The position numbers and the translations under genes are program-made. Under the pieces are notes generated by a model. It searched no databases. It was not told the DNA's origin and saw nothing but the letters and a program-made list of their open reading frames with translations. From Marinifilaceae bacterium (GTDB lineage Bacteria; Bacteroidota; Bacteroidia; Bacteroidales; Marinifilaceae), in assembly GCA_017936285.1 (NCBI GenBank), contig JAGBFU010000076.1:1-56872 (forward strand): 56,872 nucleotides of DNA. The letters are read 5' to 3'. Positions 1 to 8,939 of the stretch are shown piece by piece (the stretch's first letter is position 1; every line of letters starts with the position of its first letter).

Positions 1-594
1 ATGAGCATCCCCGATATTGGTAAAGATTCCTAAATCCGGTTTAATGATTCTCTCCAGACGTTCCATAGAACCTGGAGCCGATATCCCTGCCTCAATTACG
101 GCAAACTCGGCATTTACAGGTATGGCACCTACCGACAAAGGGACTCCAACCTGAGAGTTATAACTGCGCGGGCTACGGAACAGATATTTTACACCCCGTA
201 ATGTCTGGTACAACCACTCCTTTACAATCGTCTTGCCATTACTACCGGTAACCGCCACAACCATTGCTCCTATATTCTCCCTATGATATGCGGCAACACA
301 CTGCAAAGCCTCCAACGCAGAAGAGACCTTCCAAAAGGTTGCTCCTGCCATACTCTTAAACGATTCACGCCACTCCTCAACAACAAAACTCCTGCAACCA
401 AGAGCATAGAGTTGCTCCACATAGTCATGCCCATTATGATTTACTCCGGTAATGGCAAAAAAGAGTCCTCTCTCTGCCTCCACCACCAAACGGCTATCGA
501 CATAAAGAGTCTCAACATTCCGGTCAACGCCTCCATAAATTCGAGGGTTACCCAATATTTTTGTAACTATCTCTGTACTATACATATTCATCAT
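1..594 (-). CDS. murF: UDP-N-acetylmuramoyl-tripeptide--D-alanyl-D-alanine ligase (MurF), 5' part, probably fused to alanine racemase
   Basis: The minus strand is open from an ATG at 594 to the window edge, giving the first 198 residues; the rest lies outside. The translation shows a Mur-ligase N-terminal domain (LYVDSR, LFFAITG, HDYVEQ), the ATP-binding loop TGSNGKT followed by KEW, SYNSQVGVPLSV, and IEAGISAPGSME, all typical of MurF. The enzyme adds D-Ala-D-Ala to the UDP-MurNAc-tripeptide in the cytoplasm. In Bacteroidota this protein is normally a fusion with a C-terminal alanine racemase; that half is not visible, so the fusion is inferred. The start codon directly abuts the TAG stop of the cardiolipin synthase gene, so the two are probably cotranscribed. 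Confidence 0.9.
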   Translation of the reverse strand, partial: MMNMYSTEIVTKILGNPRIYGGVDRNVETLYVDSRLVVEAERGLFFAITGVNHNGHDYVEQLYALGCRSFVVEEWRESFKSMAGATFWKVSSALEALQCVAAYHRENIGAMVVAVTGSNGKTIVKEWLYQTLRGVKYLFRSPRSYNSQVGVPLSVGAIPVNAEFAVIEAGISAPGSMERLERIIKPDLGIFTNIGDAH

Positions 595-2046
595 CTATAA
601 TAGTGGTGCAAAAAGACGACTTACAGACTCTTTCACCTGCATCATCTTAGGACGCTTCAACCACTCTTCAAGTTTAATTTCAATTGAAAGCGATATATCA
701 TCCGAATAATCACTCTCTACAACCTCTACAACATTTCTGTCATACACAATCATACTCACCTCAAAATTCTGTTCCAGACTGCGCAGATCCATATTGGCAC
801 TACCAACTGCAGCTATTCTGCCATCTATCGAGACTACCTTACTATGATTTATACCCGGTTTAAAGAGGAATACCCTTACACCTGCAATCAACAGTTCTTC
901 GATATATGAGCGGGAGCACCAATTTGTTAAAAAAGAGTCACTATTGAAAGGTAACATCAGCCGCACATCCACACCGCACATCGCAGCACTCTTCAAGGCA
1001 TTCAACATAACATCGCCAGGCATAAAATAGGGAGTTGATATATAGACATGGTTCTCTGCCATATTCACCATTGCCACATAAGCCTGTCTTATCGAATCCC
1101 ACTCACTATCAGGTCCTGACGATACTATTTGCGCCATTGTCTCGCCCTCACATGGAATAGAGGGGAAATAGTGGGCTCTGTCTAACAGCACCTCCTGACT
1201 GACAAAATACCAATCAATCATAAATATTACCTGGAGCGATGCTATCGCCTCGCCCTCAATTTTTAGCAATGTGTCACGCCAACGACCGATAGATGAACCA
1301 TAAATATATCTATCCGCTACATTTACTCCCCCCATAAAGGCCACCTCGCCATCCACCACAACAATCTTTCTATGATTCCTGTAGTTTGCCTTCTTACGAT
1401 GAATTCTCAATGGAAGAAAAGGATACATCTTAGCTCCGGCACCTCTTAACTGCTCAACAAATTCTGTAGAGAGTTTCCATGACCCGACATCATCATATAT
1501 AAAACGCACCTCGACACCTTGTTTCAGTTTAGAGAGTAGAAGCGAAAAAAGACGTGTAGCCAGCTCTCCCTCCTCTACTATATAGAACTCAAGATGGACG
1601 AAACTGGCTGCCCGCTCAATGGCACTAAAGATTGCTTCAAACGAATTGACTCCGTTGTTATATACAGCGATTGAGTTATTGGCAGTCAATAGGGCCTTAT
1701 TATTATTAAGCAATAGAGTCATCAACTTACGTTCAGTAGCAAGGCGCTTCCCCTTTAAGATTTTTTGTTTCTTCAGCATATCCCGCTGATCCTCGCTCAT
1801 ATAGCTTAACCACTTCAGATCGCCAAGTCCCTTTCTGCTGAATATCTTCCGTTTACGGTAGTTCATACCCAACGAGTAGAAGAGAAAAATCCCAATAAAC
1901 GGCATAGTTACAAGCACGACGAGCCAAGCCAATGTGTGTACCGGATTTCTATTATCCAGAATCAATCGGCAAATCTCACCGGTTAGTATCACAAGATATG
2001 CAATACCAAGCGCAATAGCAACCCAAAAACTCCAATCTAACTCCAC
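595..2046 (-). CDS. cls: Cardiolipin synthase (phospholipase D family)
   Basis: The 483-residue protein has two N-terminal membrane segments (about residues 6-30 and 38-58) followed by two phospholipase D domains. Each carries an HxKxxxxD motif: H225/K227/D232 and H401/K403/D408. This is the architecture of bacterial cardiolipin synthases of the ClsA type, which condense two phosphatidylglycerol molecules at the inner membrane, and the length is normal. Its stop touches the murF start. It is divergent from prmC across about 80 bp, where a TAnnTTTG element on the minus strand (2091-2098) fits as its promoter. The exact isozyme cannot be told from sequence alone. Confidence 0.93.
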   Translation of the reverse strand: MELDWSFWVAIALGIAYLVILTGEICRLILDNRNPVHTLAWLVVLVTMPFIGIFLFYSLGMNYRKRKIFSRKGLGDLKWLSYMSEDQRDMLKKQKILKGKRLATERKLMTLLLNNNKALLTANNSIAVYNNGVNSFEAIFSAIERAASFVHLEFYIVEEGELATRLFSLLLSKLKQGVEVRFIYDDVGSWKLSTEFVEQLRGAGAKMYPFLPLRIHRKKANYRNHRKIVVVDGEVAFMGGVNVADRYIYGSSIGRWRDTLLKIEGEAIASLQVIFMIDWYFVSQEVLLDRAHYFPSIPCEGETMAQIVSSGPDSEWDSIRQAYVAMVNMAENHVYISTPYFMPGDVMLNALKSAAMCGVDVRLMLPFNSDSFLTNWCSRSYIEELLIAGVRVFLFKPGINHSKVVSIDGRIAAVGSANMDLRSLEQNFEVSMIVYDRNVVEVVESDYSDDISLSIEIKLEEWLKRPKMMQVKESVSRLFAPLL

Positions 2047-2090
2047 ACTCTAAACATTAAAAACGTTAACTTGAAGGTGTGTTGACAACA

Positions 2091-2123
2091 CAAAGTTATG
2101 AAAAGTTTCCTTACCTTTGCAAA
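2091..2123. promoter_or_regulatory. Overlapping divergent promoters for cls and prmC
   Basis: On the minus strand TAACTTTG (2091-2098) lies 21 bp from a TTTG (2120-2123), close to the Bacteroides consensus and correctly placed for cls. On the plus strand TACCTTTG (2112-2119) fits the same -7 consensus and ends five bases before the prmC start ATG at 2125; I see no good -33 for it. The two elements interleave, so they may compete for polymerase. Confidence 0.6.
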
Positions 2124-2124
2124 T

Positions 2125-2994
2125 ATGAGCGAAACTATACGTACCATAACCAACCGAGCAGTTAAATTACTCGGCAATGAATATGACGAGGCCGAGATAA
2201 AAGCCATCGTAAGAGTAATTTTTGAACATCTTACCGGCTGGGACTACACCCACTTTGTCATAAATTACGATTCGTCCCTCGATACCTCCATCAGTGAAAA
2301 GGCTACAGCAATCATCAACAGACTACAAGAGGGTGAGCCTATCCAATACATAATAGGATATGAGATATTTATGGGCATGAAATTCTCACTAAACCCCTCC
2401 ACCCTTATACCTCGTCCAGAAACAGAGGAACTTGTTCGAGAGATAATTGACTCCGACATTAAGAAAGGAAGTATCATTGACATAGGAAGCGGTAGTGGTT
2501 GTATAGCCATCTCATTGGCAAAAAATATACCCCATGCAACGGTGCATGGTTGCGACATCTCCACAAAGGCTATTGCACAAGCAAAAAAGAACGCTGAATT
2601 AAATGGAGTCAAGGTCGATTTTCGCCAGATTGATATTTTACACTGGGAAGAGTACCACTTTGAGAAATACGATGCAATTGTAAGCAATCCTCCATACATC
2701 ACCGAACAAGAGAAGAGTGAGATGGATAGACGAGTCCTCGCCCATGAACCCCACACTGCACTATTTGTTCCTGATAACAAACCTCTGCTGTTCTATGAAA
2801 GAATTGCAGATTTCGGATGTAGATATCTAAACCATAGAGGGAAATTATGGTTTGAAATCAACAGAGCATACGGGAATGAGTGTTGCAAAATGCTTGCTGA
2901 ACGAGGCTACTCGGAGGTTAAATTAAAACAGGATAGTTACGGTAACGACAGAATTGTATCAGCTATATGGATGAGAAAGCAAAGCGATATCTAA
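2125..2994 (+). CDS. prmC: Peptide chain release factor N5-glutamine methyltransferase (PrmC/HemK)
   Basis: This SAM-dependent enzyme methylates the GGQ glutamine of release factors RF1 and RF2. Numbered from the ATG at 2125, the protein has an N-terminal helical domain, IPRPETE (95-101), the SAM-binding stretch IDIGSGSGC (about 118-126) and the catalytic NPPY motif (188-191). The frame is open to an upstream ATG at 2098, but the -7 promoter element at 2112-2119 lies downstream of that codon and the extra residues are not family-like, so I place the start at 2125. That leaves almost no 5' leader. The 3' end overlaps recX by 28 bp. Confidence 0.93.
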   Translation: MSETIRTITNRAVKLLGNEYDEAEIKAIVRVIFEHLTGWDYTHFVINYDSSLDTSISEKATAIINRLQEGEPIQYIIGYEIFMGMKFSLNPSTLIPRPETEELVREIIDSDIKKGSIIDIGSGSGCIAISLAKNIPHATVHGCDISTKAIAQAKKNAELNGVKVDFRQIDILHWEEYHFEKYDAIVSNPPYITEQEKSEMDRRVLAHEPHTALFVPDNKPLLFYERIADFGCRYLNHRGKLWFEINRAYGNECCKMLAERGYSEVKLKQDSYGNDRIVSAIWMRKQSDI

Positions 2995-3440
2995 AAAGGA
3001 TTGCTTCGGAGTGCAGCAAACGTGAGTGTTGCGAATTCGACATTCGCATAAAACTGCTACGACAAGATATTGAGGAGTGCGACATAGATGAAATAATCAC
3101 AACCCTGCAAAAGCACTCACTCCTTGATGAGGAGCGATACGCCATTGCTTATGCCAAAGACAAATTTCGCTTTAACGGATGGGGGTGTAGCAAAATAGCC
3201 GCTATGCTGTCAGCAAAAAAAATCAGTGACAACTCCATAAAAACCGCATTACAGGAGATTGACAGAGAGTCATACAAAGAGAAATGCCTCGCTCTTATGA
3301 AGAACAAGGCACGCAGCACAAAGGCTAAAGATATTTTCGAACTTAAAAATAAGTTACTCCGATATGCTCTTGGGCGAGGTTTCGACTACGAGACCTCGCT
3401 CCAAGCACTATCCGAACTTACTCTTCAAGCCAACCCCTGA
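2967..3440 (+). CDS. recX: Regulatory protein RecX
   Basis: A 157-residue, highly charged, helical protein with the tandem three-helix repeats of RecX (for example residues 1-60 with LDEERYAIAYAKDK, then 60-110 with GWGCSKIAAML). RecX binds and inhibits RecA filaments and RecA activity. It overlaps the end of prmC by 28 bp in another frame and so is translationally coupled to it; prmC-recX is a pairing I associate with Bacteroidales. Its last 23 bp overlap the end of the convergent peptidase gene. No separate promoter is visible. Confidence 0.85.
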   Translation: MDEKAKRYLKRIASECSKRECCEFDIRIKLLRQDIEECDIDEIITTLQKHSLLDEERYAIAYAKDKFRFNGWGCSKIAAMLSAKKISDNSIKTALQEIDRESYKEKCLALMKNKARSTKAKDIFELKNKLLRYALGRGFDYETSLQALSELTLQANP

Positions 3441-4764
3441 TAGTATTGATAATCTCGCTCTTCTGAGGCTCTGCAAAAGAGTTGATTCTTGTTGAGTGGC
3501 TACCCTTTGGATGAACATAGATCTTGATATTCTCTTTGTTCTTCAACTCCAAAACGCCAGAAGCACTCCATGGATCATACTCTCCGTAAATATATACCAT
3601 CTTAGGATCATTCTTCTTCAAGAACTTCTTGGTATCCTTATACAGAGTTTTATCAAACTTATCTCCACTAAGCTCCTCGATAATCATTAAACGACGCATA
3701 TAATCCTTTGGACTCTTGATATCCATATACTTCTTGAAAGGCTTCATATCATAGCCATAGTAACCAAGCTCGCGGACTGCCTGAACATTAAATGATGTAT
3801 ATGGAGTCTGCTTGGCAAAATAGTTAGGCTCAAGAATTCCGATAGCATACTTAAAAATCTCCTCATTGGTTGCATCGGGACCCGGCACCTTATCAATTGG
3901 CAATCCCCACTGCCAGTGAGCAAAAGAGTACTCCATTACATCGTAATCATAAACCTCCTCAATTGGCAAACGGAACTCATAACCCTTTGCATCGCAATGT
4001 GCCTTGAACATTGGAAGCAACTCAGCCTTACGCTTCATCATCTCCATCTGGAAAGCCAAGACAATCTGGCGGCTCTTCTCATCTGCAACCTCCTTGGCAA
4101 GGAACTTCTCATGACGACCATCCTCGATACCTCTATTCAGAGGGGCAACATAAGGCACTGAGATATCTACATCGTCAGGGAATTTTGCTCTATAGAACAT
4201 TGTAGTCTGGCCACCCTTACTAATTCCTGTAGAGATCCACTTACCCTTATACAACTTTCCGAATGTCTGACGGATATTGTGCAAATCATACAATGAGTTC
4301 TCAACTGTCAGATAGTCCCAATTACATGGCTCCGGCATTGACTTTGCAAAATAACGATACTCTGCAACCACAATATTGGCATTAAAAAGCTCAGCCAACT
4401 CTTCGGTATATCCGGGAGCACCATTTCTATTTGCTTCGTATCCCTCAGTTACTATAATAGTAGGACGATCAAACCCTCTGTGACAAACAAAAACTCTCTG
4501 CAAGAACTTTCCAGCGTTTTTATTTACCTGATCCAACTCCTGCTCAATAAAAACCTCATACTTCTCCGCAAATCTCGATGTCTCAAGTTTTCTGATTTTA
4601 GAGAGATTAGGCATTCTTGTCAACTGTCCATACAACACACTGCCCTGAGGCGAGGTCATATTTCCACCCATACGTGTCATTGGCACGCTATTTTGTGCAA
4701 CCAATGGTACTGCGCAAGCCATTGCAAGAACGGCCACACAACAAAATCTAAAAAGTCTCTTCAT
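3418..4764 (-). CDS. Secreted serine peptidase of the S28/S37 type (tripeptidyl aminopeptidase-like)
   Basis: The 448-residue protein starts with a signal peptide ending near VPLVAQ (residue 24) and has an alpha/beta-hydrolase fold. The nucleophile elbow is GISKGG with Ser182; the likely acid and base are Asp397 (GEYDPW) and His423 (KGSHS). This matches the S37 and related S28 peptidases that remove short peptides, often after proline. It is probably exported and helps consume peptides. It is convergent with recX, overlapping it by 23 bp, so no terminator fits between them. The substrate is not predictable from sequence. Confidence 0.82.
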   Translation of the reverse strand: MKRLFRFCCVAVLAMACAVPLVAQNSVPMTRMGGNMTSPQGSVLYGQLTRMPNLSKIRKLETSRFAEKYEVFIEQELDQVNKNAGKFLQRVFVCHRGFDRPTIIVTEGYEANRNGAPGYTEELAELFNANIVVAEYRYFAKSMPEPCNWDYLTVENSLYDLHNIRQTFGKLYKGKWISTGISKGGQTTMFYRAKFPDDVDISVPYVAPLNRGIEDGRHEKFLAKEVADEKSRQIVLAFQMEMMKRKAELLPMFKAHCDAKGYEFRLPIEEVYDYDVMEYSFAHWQWGLPIDKVPGPDATNEEIFKYAIGILEPNYFAKQTPYTSFNVQAVRELGYYGYDMKPFKKYMDIKSPKDYMRRLMIIEELSGDKFDKTLYKDTKKFLKKNDPKMVYIYGEYDPWSASGVLELKNKENIKIYVHPKGSHSTRINSFAEPQKSEIINTIRGWLEE

Positions 4765-4906
4765 ACTCTATTATTTATCTTTGTTAATATCTATCATATT
4801 GTGGAACACACTCCGACAAATCAAGAGTGCAATTTCGTAAAATTTTATTAAAACTCCAAATATTTACCTTCAGCAAAAATCAATTAACATAATTTCAGTA
4901 AATGTA

Positions 4907-4937
4907 TTGCAGAATTAAATTTGTTATTTTAATTTTG
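4907..4937 (+). promoter_or_regulatory. Bacteroides-type promoter of the fimbrillin-like gene
   Basis: TTG (4907-4909), 20 bp, then TAATTTTG (4930-4937) matches the consensus in sequence and spacing. Transcription would start near 4942, giving a leader of about 23 bases to the ATG at 4965. The intact promoter argues that the gene was recently functional. Confidence 0.7.
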
Positions 4938-4964
4938 CCGAACATAATATTTAAATTTTATACT

Positions 4965-6022
4965 ATGAAAAGATTAAACAAATCACCGCAATCGCCATTT
5001 CAGTAATTGCGATTAGCTGTTCAGAATCCGAGATTGTGAACAAAACAGAGAGTGTATCTAACCACAACGCAACATTCACCTTCAGTGCTGTGGAGATAGA
5101 GAATCCAAGCCGTGCTGATTACAGTGAAATATCGCAGGAGGATTTCACTCCATCAAACATCCAGATGGGAATATTCGGATACAAAAACACCTCCGGACAA
5201 TATGGTCGCGTTCTGCTACCAATCTTTGAAAATGACTCAACACAACGCTACGATGCCGACAGCTGGTTCGTTGACAAAGTTGTAGCAGTTGACCCAAGTT
5301 CTGAGTACAGTTTCTTTGCTTATGCCCCCTACTCCGGTTCACGATTGGATATCTTTTCGTCAACAGACGGGATTATACACATAACTGTCCCAGGGTGCGT
5401 CAAGGTTGAGGATGGTATCGATTACATAATTGCAGAACCTATCACAAACTACACACCAGTCATCAACAGTCAGGATGACTTGACCGAGGTTCCTCTGACA
5501 TTCAAACATCTGCTTTCAAGGGTTGACTTCAATGTATCTTTACCACACACCAGCTATTACGGAATCAATCTCCGAAAGGCAACTATCGCTCTTCCGGACA
5601 TTGATGACAGCGACAACGGGAACGCCTATGTGTGTAACCTGATAGAAAAGACAAATTACTTCCAGCATGGAGATCTTATGGTTCCAACACTTGCCGAGAC
5701 CACAGAGTATAACACATTCGACTACACTGATGATGAGATATTTATCGCCCCAAATAAATCTCACTGCATCGAAAGTTATTACATCTCTCCACTTTTTCAA
5801 AATGGATCAATAACAGTTGAAGCCGAGATAGAGTATGACGTAATATACAGCGAAGGAGATGAACCTGTAACCATCAAGAGTCAGGTTAAGGTAACGCTCC
5901 AGCCGGAATCAAACACTCGCTATGCAGTAAACTTCCAGGTTATGTATAATGCCATTGTATTCAACATTGAATCGTTCAACGACTGGCACATTGCAAGCGA
6001 AAGCAGTGATGCCAAAATATAG
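4965..6022 (+). CDS. Fimbrillin-like lipoprotein, signal peptide out of frame by 1 bp
   Basis: The main reading frame, from about 4970 to the stop at 6022, encodes a beta-rich surface protein like the fimbrillin/Mfa-like families: a low-hydrophobicity body with FKHLLSRVDF and repeated strand patterns. The 5' end is broken. The ATG at 4965 is followed by four A residues (4968-4971) and that frame stops at a TAA within 14 codons. One more A would join it to IKQITAIAISVIAISC, a clear lipoprotein signal with its lipobox cysteine. As it stands the body frame has only a GTG at 5036, which would give a protein without a signal peptide. This may be a real frameshift, slippage at the A-tract, or a sequencing error. 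The fimbrillin assignment rests on overall pattern, not on a diagnostic motif. Confidence 0.62.
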
Positions 6023-6051
6023 AGGCATAACCAATAATTTCCATTAGAAAG

Positions 6052-6083
6052 TTTACCATCCCAAGCAAAATAGAGTATCTTTG
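6052..6083 (+). promoter_or_regulatory. Promoter of the glycosyltransferase gene
   Basis: TTTA (6052-6055), 20 bp, then TATCTTTG (6076-6083) fits the Bacteroides pattern. Transcription would start around 6088-6090, directly before the ATG at 6091. Confidence 0.6.
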
Positions 6084-6090
6084 CAAAAGG

Positions 6091-7425
6091 ATGGTAAACT
6101 TATATATACCTATGGAGAAGAGAATTATAATACCAAAATCACAATCTACTTCCTCGCTTAAAGAGGCGATTTCGGGAGTTACAGATGAGTACATTGTACT
6201 TGGAATCCGTCCGACATCTACCACATTGGACTGTAACTTTATGAGCAGAATGGAGAGTGTTGCCCGTTCTACAAATGCAGATTGGATATATTGCGACTAC
6301 AGAAAAGAGCAAAACAACACTATAAACACAATTCCAACTATTGAATACCAGCAGGGCTCTCTACGTGATGACTTTGACTTCGGACCGGCAGTCTTGTGCA
6401 GAAGAGAGAATATTATAAAATTTCTGGAATCAGCAGATAAAGATTACAAATATGGAGCAATATATGCCCTTCGTCTTTACATAAGTCGTTACGGCAAAAT
6501 AGTCCACCTGCCGGAACCCCTATATACAGAGATTGAGACAGACCATCGACTCTCCGGAGAGAAACAATTCGACTATGTCAATCCAAGAAACAGGGAGGTA
6601 CAGATTGAGATGGAGGAGATTTGCACTGAGCATCTTAAAGCAATAGGTGCATTGATAAAACCTCCAATGAAAGAGATTCAATTTGAAGAGAAATTCGACA
6701 CAGAGGTCAGTGTAATCATTCCAGTCTACAACAGGGCAAAGACTATTTCAGATGCAATCAACTCTATTATCGCACAAAAGGCAGACTTCAGATTCAATAT
6801 CATTGTCGTCGATAACCACTCTAACGATGGGACCTCTGAAATAATTGGGGAGCTTGCACAAAAGAGCAGTCAGATTGTACATATTATTCCAGAAAGTAAT
6901 AATCTGGGAATTGGCGGATGCTGGGACCTTGCTATACGTTCCCCAAAATGCGGACGTTTCTCCATTCAATTAGACAGCGATGACCTGTATATTGACGAAT
7001 ATGTTATACAACGAATAAGAGATAAATTCATTACAGAACGCTGCGCGATGGTGATAGGCAGTTACCAGATGGTAAACTTTAAATTGGAAGAGCTGCCACC
7101 GGGAATAATAGACCACAAGGAGTGGAGCGACAACAACGGTATGAACAATGCTCTTAGAATTAACGGTTTGGGAGCTCCGCGAGCATTCTATACCCCAATT
7201 ATACGCCAAATAGGTTTCCCGAATGTAAGCTATGGCGAGGATTATGCAGTTGGAATCAGAATATGTGCAGAGTACAAACTGGGACGAATATACGAACCTC
7301 TATACCTGTGTAGACGCTGGGAGGGCAACTCCGACGCCTCACTTCCTATAGATAAGTTAAACCGTTTCAACACCTATAAAGATTGGCTAAGAACCATAGA
7401 ACTTCAAAAAAGAATCAAGAATTAA
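6091..7425 (+). CDS. Family 2 glycosyltransferase with an extra N-terminal domain
   Basis: Residues from about 210 onward form a GT-A glycosyltransferase of family 2: [29 protein letters not shown] and the metal-binding LDSDDLY motif. The first 200 residues resemble a second, degenerate GT-A fold ([12 protein letters not shown], then [12 protein letters not shown]) and lack a clear DxD. The protein probably adds a sugar to a surface glycan; donor and acceptor are unknown. Two starts are possible: ATG at 6091, just after the predicted transcription start, or ATG at 6112 (MEKRIII). It stands alone between a promoter and a strong terminator. Confidence 0.85.
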   Translation: MVNLYIPMEKRIIIPKSQSTSSLKEAISGVTDEYIVLGIRPTSTTLDCNFMSRMESVARSTNADWIYCDYRKEQNNTINTIPTIEYQQGSLRDDFDFGPAVLCRRENIIKFLESADKDYKYGAIYALRLYISRYGKIVHLPEPLYTEIETDHRLSGEKQFDYVNPRNREVQIEMEEICTEHLKAIGALIKPPMKEIQFEEKFDTEVSVIIPVYNRAKTISDAINSIIAQKADFRFNIIVVDNHSNDGTSEIIGELAQKSSQIVHIIPESNNLGIGGCWDLAIRSPKCGRFSIQLDSDDLYIDEYVIQRIRDKFITERCAMVIGSYQMVNFKLEELPPGIIDHKEWSDNNGMNNALRINGLGAPRAFYTPIIRQIGFPNVSYGEDYAVGIRICAEYKLGRIYEPLYLCRRWEGNSDASLPIDKLNRFNTYKDWLRTIELQKRIKN

Positions 7426-7432
7426 AAAACAA

Positions 7433-7460
7433 ATGAGGTTGTCCGCAGGGACAACCTCAT
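7433..7460. terminator. Bidirectional intrinsic terminator
   Basis: A perfect 12-bp stem (7433-7444 with 7449-7460) closes a GCAG tetraloop. It is followed by CTTTT on the plus strand and by a T-rich run on the minus strand. It separates the convergent glycosyltransferase and HExxH lipoprotein genes. Confidence 0.88.
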
Positions 7461-7493
7461 CTTTTGATATAGATTATATGCAAAGAATCTATA

Positions 7494-8927
7494 TTACTTA
7501 ATCTCGCAGATAGGTTTTGAATTGGTAACCTTAATTCTGAATGGATACTCAGCTGTTGGTTTTGGAGTTCTTCTGCGACGAATTGTCTTCTGATCCTCAG
7601 GACCACCTGCACTTGGAGCAATCTCCTCATGACTCAACTCTGAATCCGGAACAAAATCCTTTGGATCAGGACGACGGAATGCCTTGTTCTCGTGCTCGCT
7701 TGGAGCTCCCAATACTACCAACCACAAGTGAGCCAACTCCTCACCAGCAGGAGCAGTATAAGACACCTTACCCTTTGTATCGCTTACCATCTCAGTGTAG
7801 ATAGGAGCGCCACTCTTTGGTACAGCAACCAAACCATATCTCCAGCCAGCTACACCCTGATAGATTGAAGGTACTTCTTTAACCAATCCCTCAAACTCAA
7901 CAGTTACAGTCTTACCGGGAGCAGGAACCTCCAACTCGATTCCGTTATATCCATAGTTCTGAGGAGTTCTTGAAGCATCAATCTTATACCATCCATTCAA
8001 CTGCTTGTTCATTGCAGATGTGTGCTTGTTAGCGTATGGCTTAGCATGCTCGCGAACTCGAGGCATATCGTAAGTCATAAACTTGGTTGCTGCATCGTAC
8101 ATCTCTGCATTGAACTGCTCCTGATTGATTCCGGTAATTCTCTTATAAGTAGAAACTACATCCTCCTCAGGAGTGAAAGCTCTCCACAAGTTAGCAATGA
8201 ACTCTACACCGTGCTTATCAGACCAGTACTCCAAAACGTATGGAGAGTGGTAGATATTTGCGTGGTGCATGAAAGCAAAGTGAGTCTGCTTCATGAAATC
8301 CACCCAGTGGTAGTTCTCATCAGTAATCCAATCAGGATTAACCTGCCACAACATCCACTGAGAAGTCATCTCATAGATTGCACCCTCACCTGTTCTTGAA
8401 CCGTTATCAATAACTAACTGTGCCTGGAATGAGTGTCCCAACTCGTGTGCAATACAATTCAACTTCTCATCGCGCAAACGCAATGGAGTTACCCACAAAG
8501 CACCAATCTTACCATCATAATCACCACCATAAGCTGTTCCCTCCAAAGAGTAGTTCAACATAACCATCATTCTGAAAGTATCAGCTTTAGAACCTGGCAG
8601 GATAAACTTCATTGTATCCTTGAAGAAGTTATAGAAACTTTGAGTTTTATTCAAAATTCTCTCCAAATCTACATTCATATCTGTGCCCTCTAACGCAGGA
8701 ACATTGGTAAGTTCCTTACCAAAACCCTTCTGCCAGAAGACTACAATATCATCGGTGTAAGCCATTCTGTCATAGCTATAAACACTCTCTGGATTACTGA
8801 AATCCACAGTATCAAACTCTCGTGGGATGTAGATTGCCTTTCCCTCAGGCTGTGCTGGTTTACATGAAACCAAAATAGCCGCTGTTGCAGCGGCTACCAT
8901 GGCACATTTAAAAATGTGTTTCATCAT
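7494..8927 (-). CDS. HExxH zinc-metallopeptidase-like lipoprotein (DUF6055-like)
   Basis: The 477-residue protein has a lipoprotein signal with lipobox LVSC (Cys22) and the zinc-binding motif HELGH (161-165) in the context AHELGHSFQ. A plausible downstream glutamate is in GEGAIYE about 20 residues later. The C-terminal third reads as a beta-sandwich domain. I recall this layout from DUF6055 proteins of Bacteroidota, but I could not check the family. It is probably a surface- or periplasm-anchored hydrolase. It begins 12 bp after the trigger factor stop on the same strand, so it is likely cotranscribed with tig and ends at the 7433-7460 terminator. Confidence 0.75.
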   Translation of the reverse strand: MMKHIFKCAMVAAATAAILVSCKPAQPEGKAIYIPREFDTVDFSNPESVYSYDRMAYTDDIVVFWQKGFGKELTNVPALEGTDMNVDLERILNKTQSFYNFFKDTMKFILPGSKADTFRMMVMLNYSLEGTAYGGDYDGKIGALWVTPLRLRDEKLNCIAHELGHSFQAQLVIDNGSRTGEGAIYEMTSQWMLWQVNPDWITDENYHWVDFMKQTHFAFMHHANIYHSPYVLEYWSDKHGVEFIANLWRAFTPEEDVVSTYKRITGINQEQFNAEMYDAATKFMTYDMPRVREHAKPYANKHTSAMNKQLNGWYKIDASRTPQNYGYNGIELEVPAPGKTVTVEFEGLVKEVPSIYQGVAGWRYGLVAVPKSGAPIYTEMVSDTKGKVSYTAPAGEELAHLWLVVLGAPSEHENKAFRRPDPKDFVPDSELSHEEIAPSAGGPEDQKTIRRRRTPKPTAEYPFRIKVTNSKPICEIK

Positions 8928-8939
8928 ATCGTTTAGAAA

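Noticed and set aside
283..600. Plus-strand reading frame at the window start
   Set aside because: The minus strand carries clear MurF motifs over the same bases, so this frame is a shadow.
2098..2124. Upstream ATG of prmC at 2098 as the true start
   Set aside because: The -7 promoter element lies downstream of it, and the added residues (KSFLTFAN) do not fit the family's N-terminus.
2265..2780. Long antisense reading frame opposite prmC
   Set aside because: It mirrors the codons of a well-identified gene and shows no family motif or promoter of its own. The same holds for dozens of antisense frames within other real genes here.
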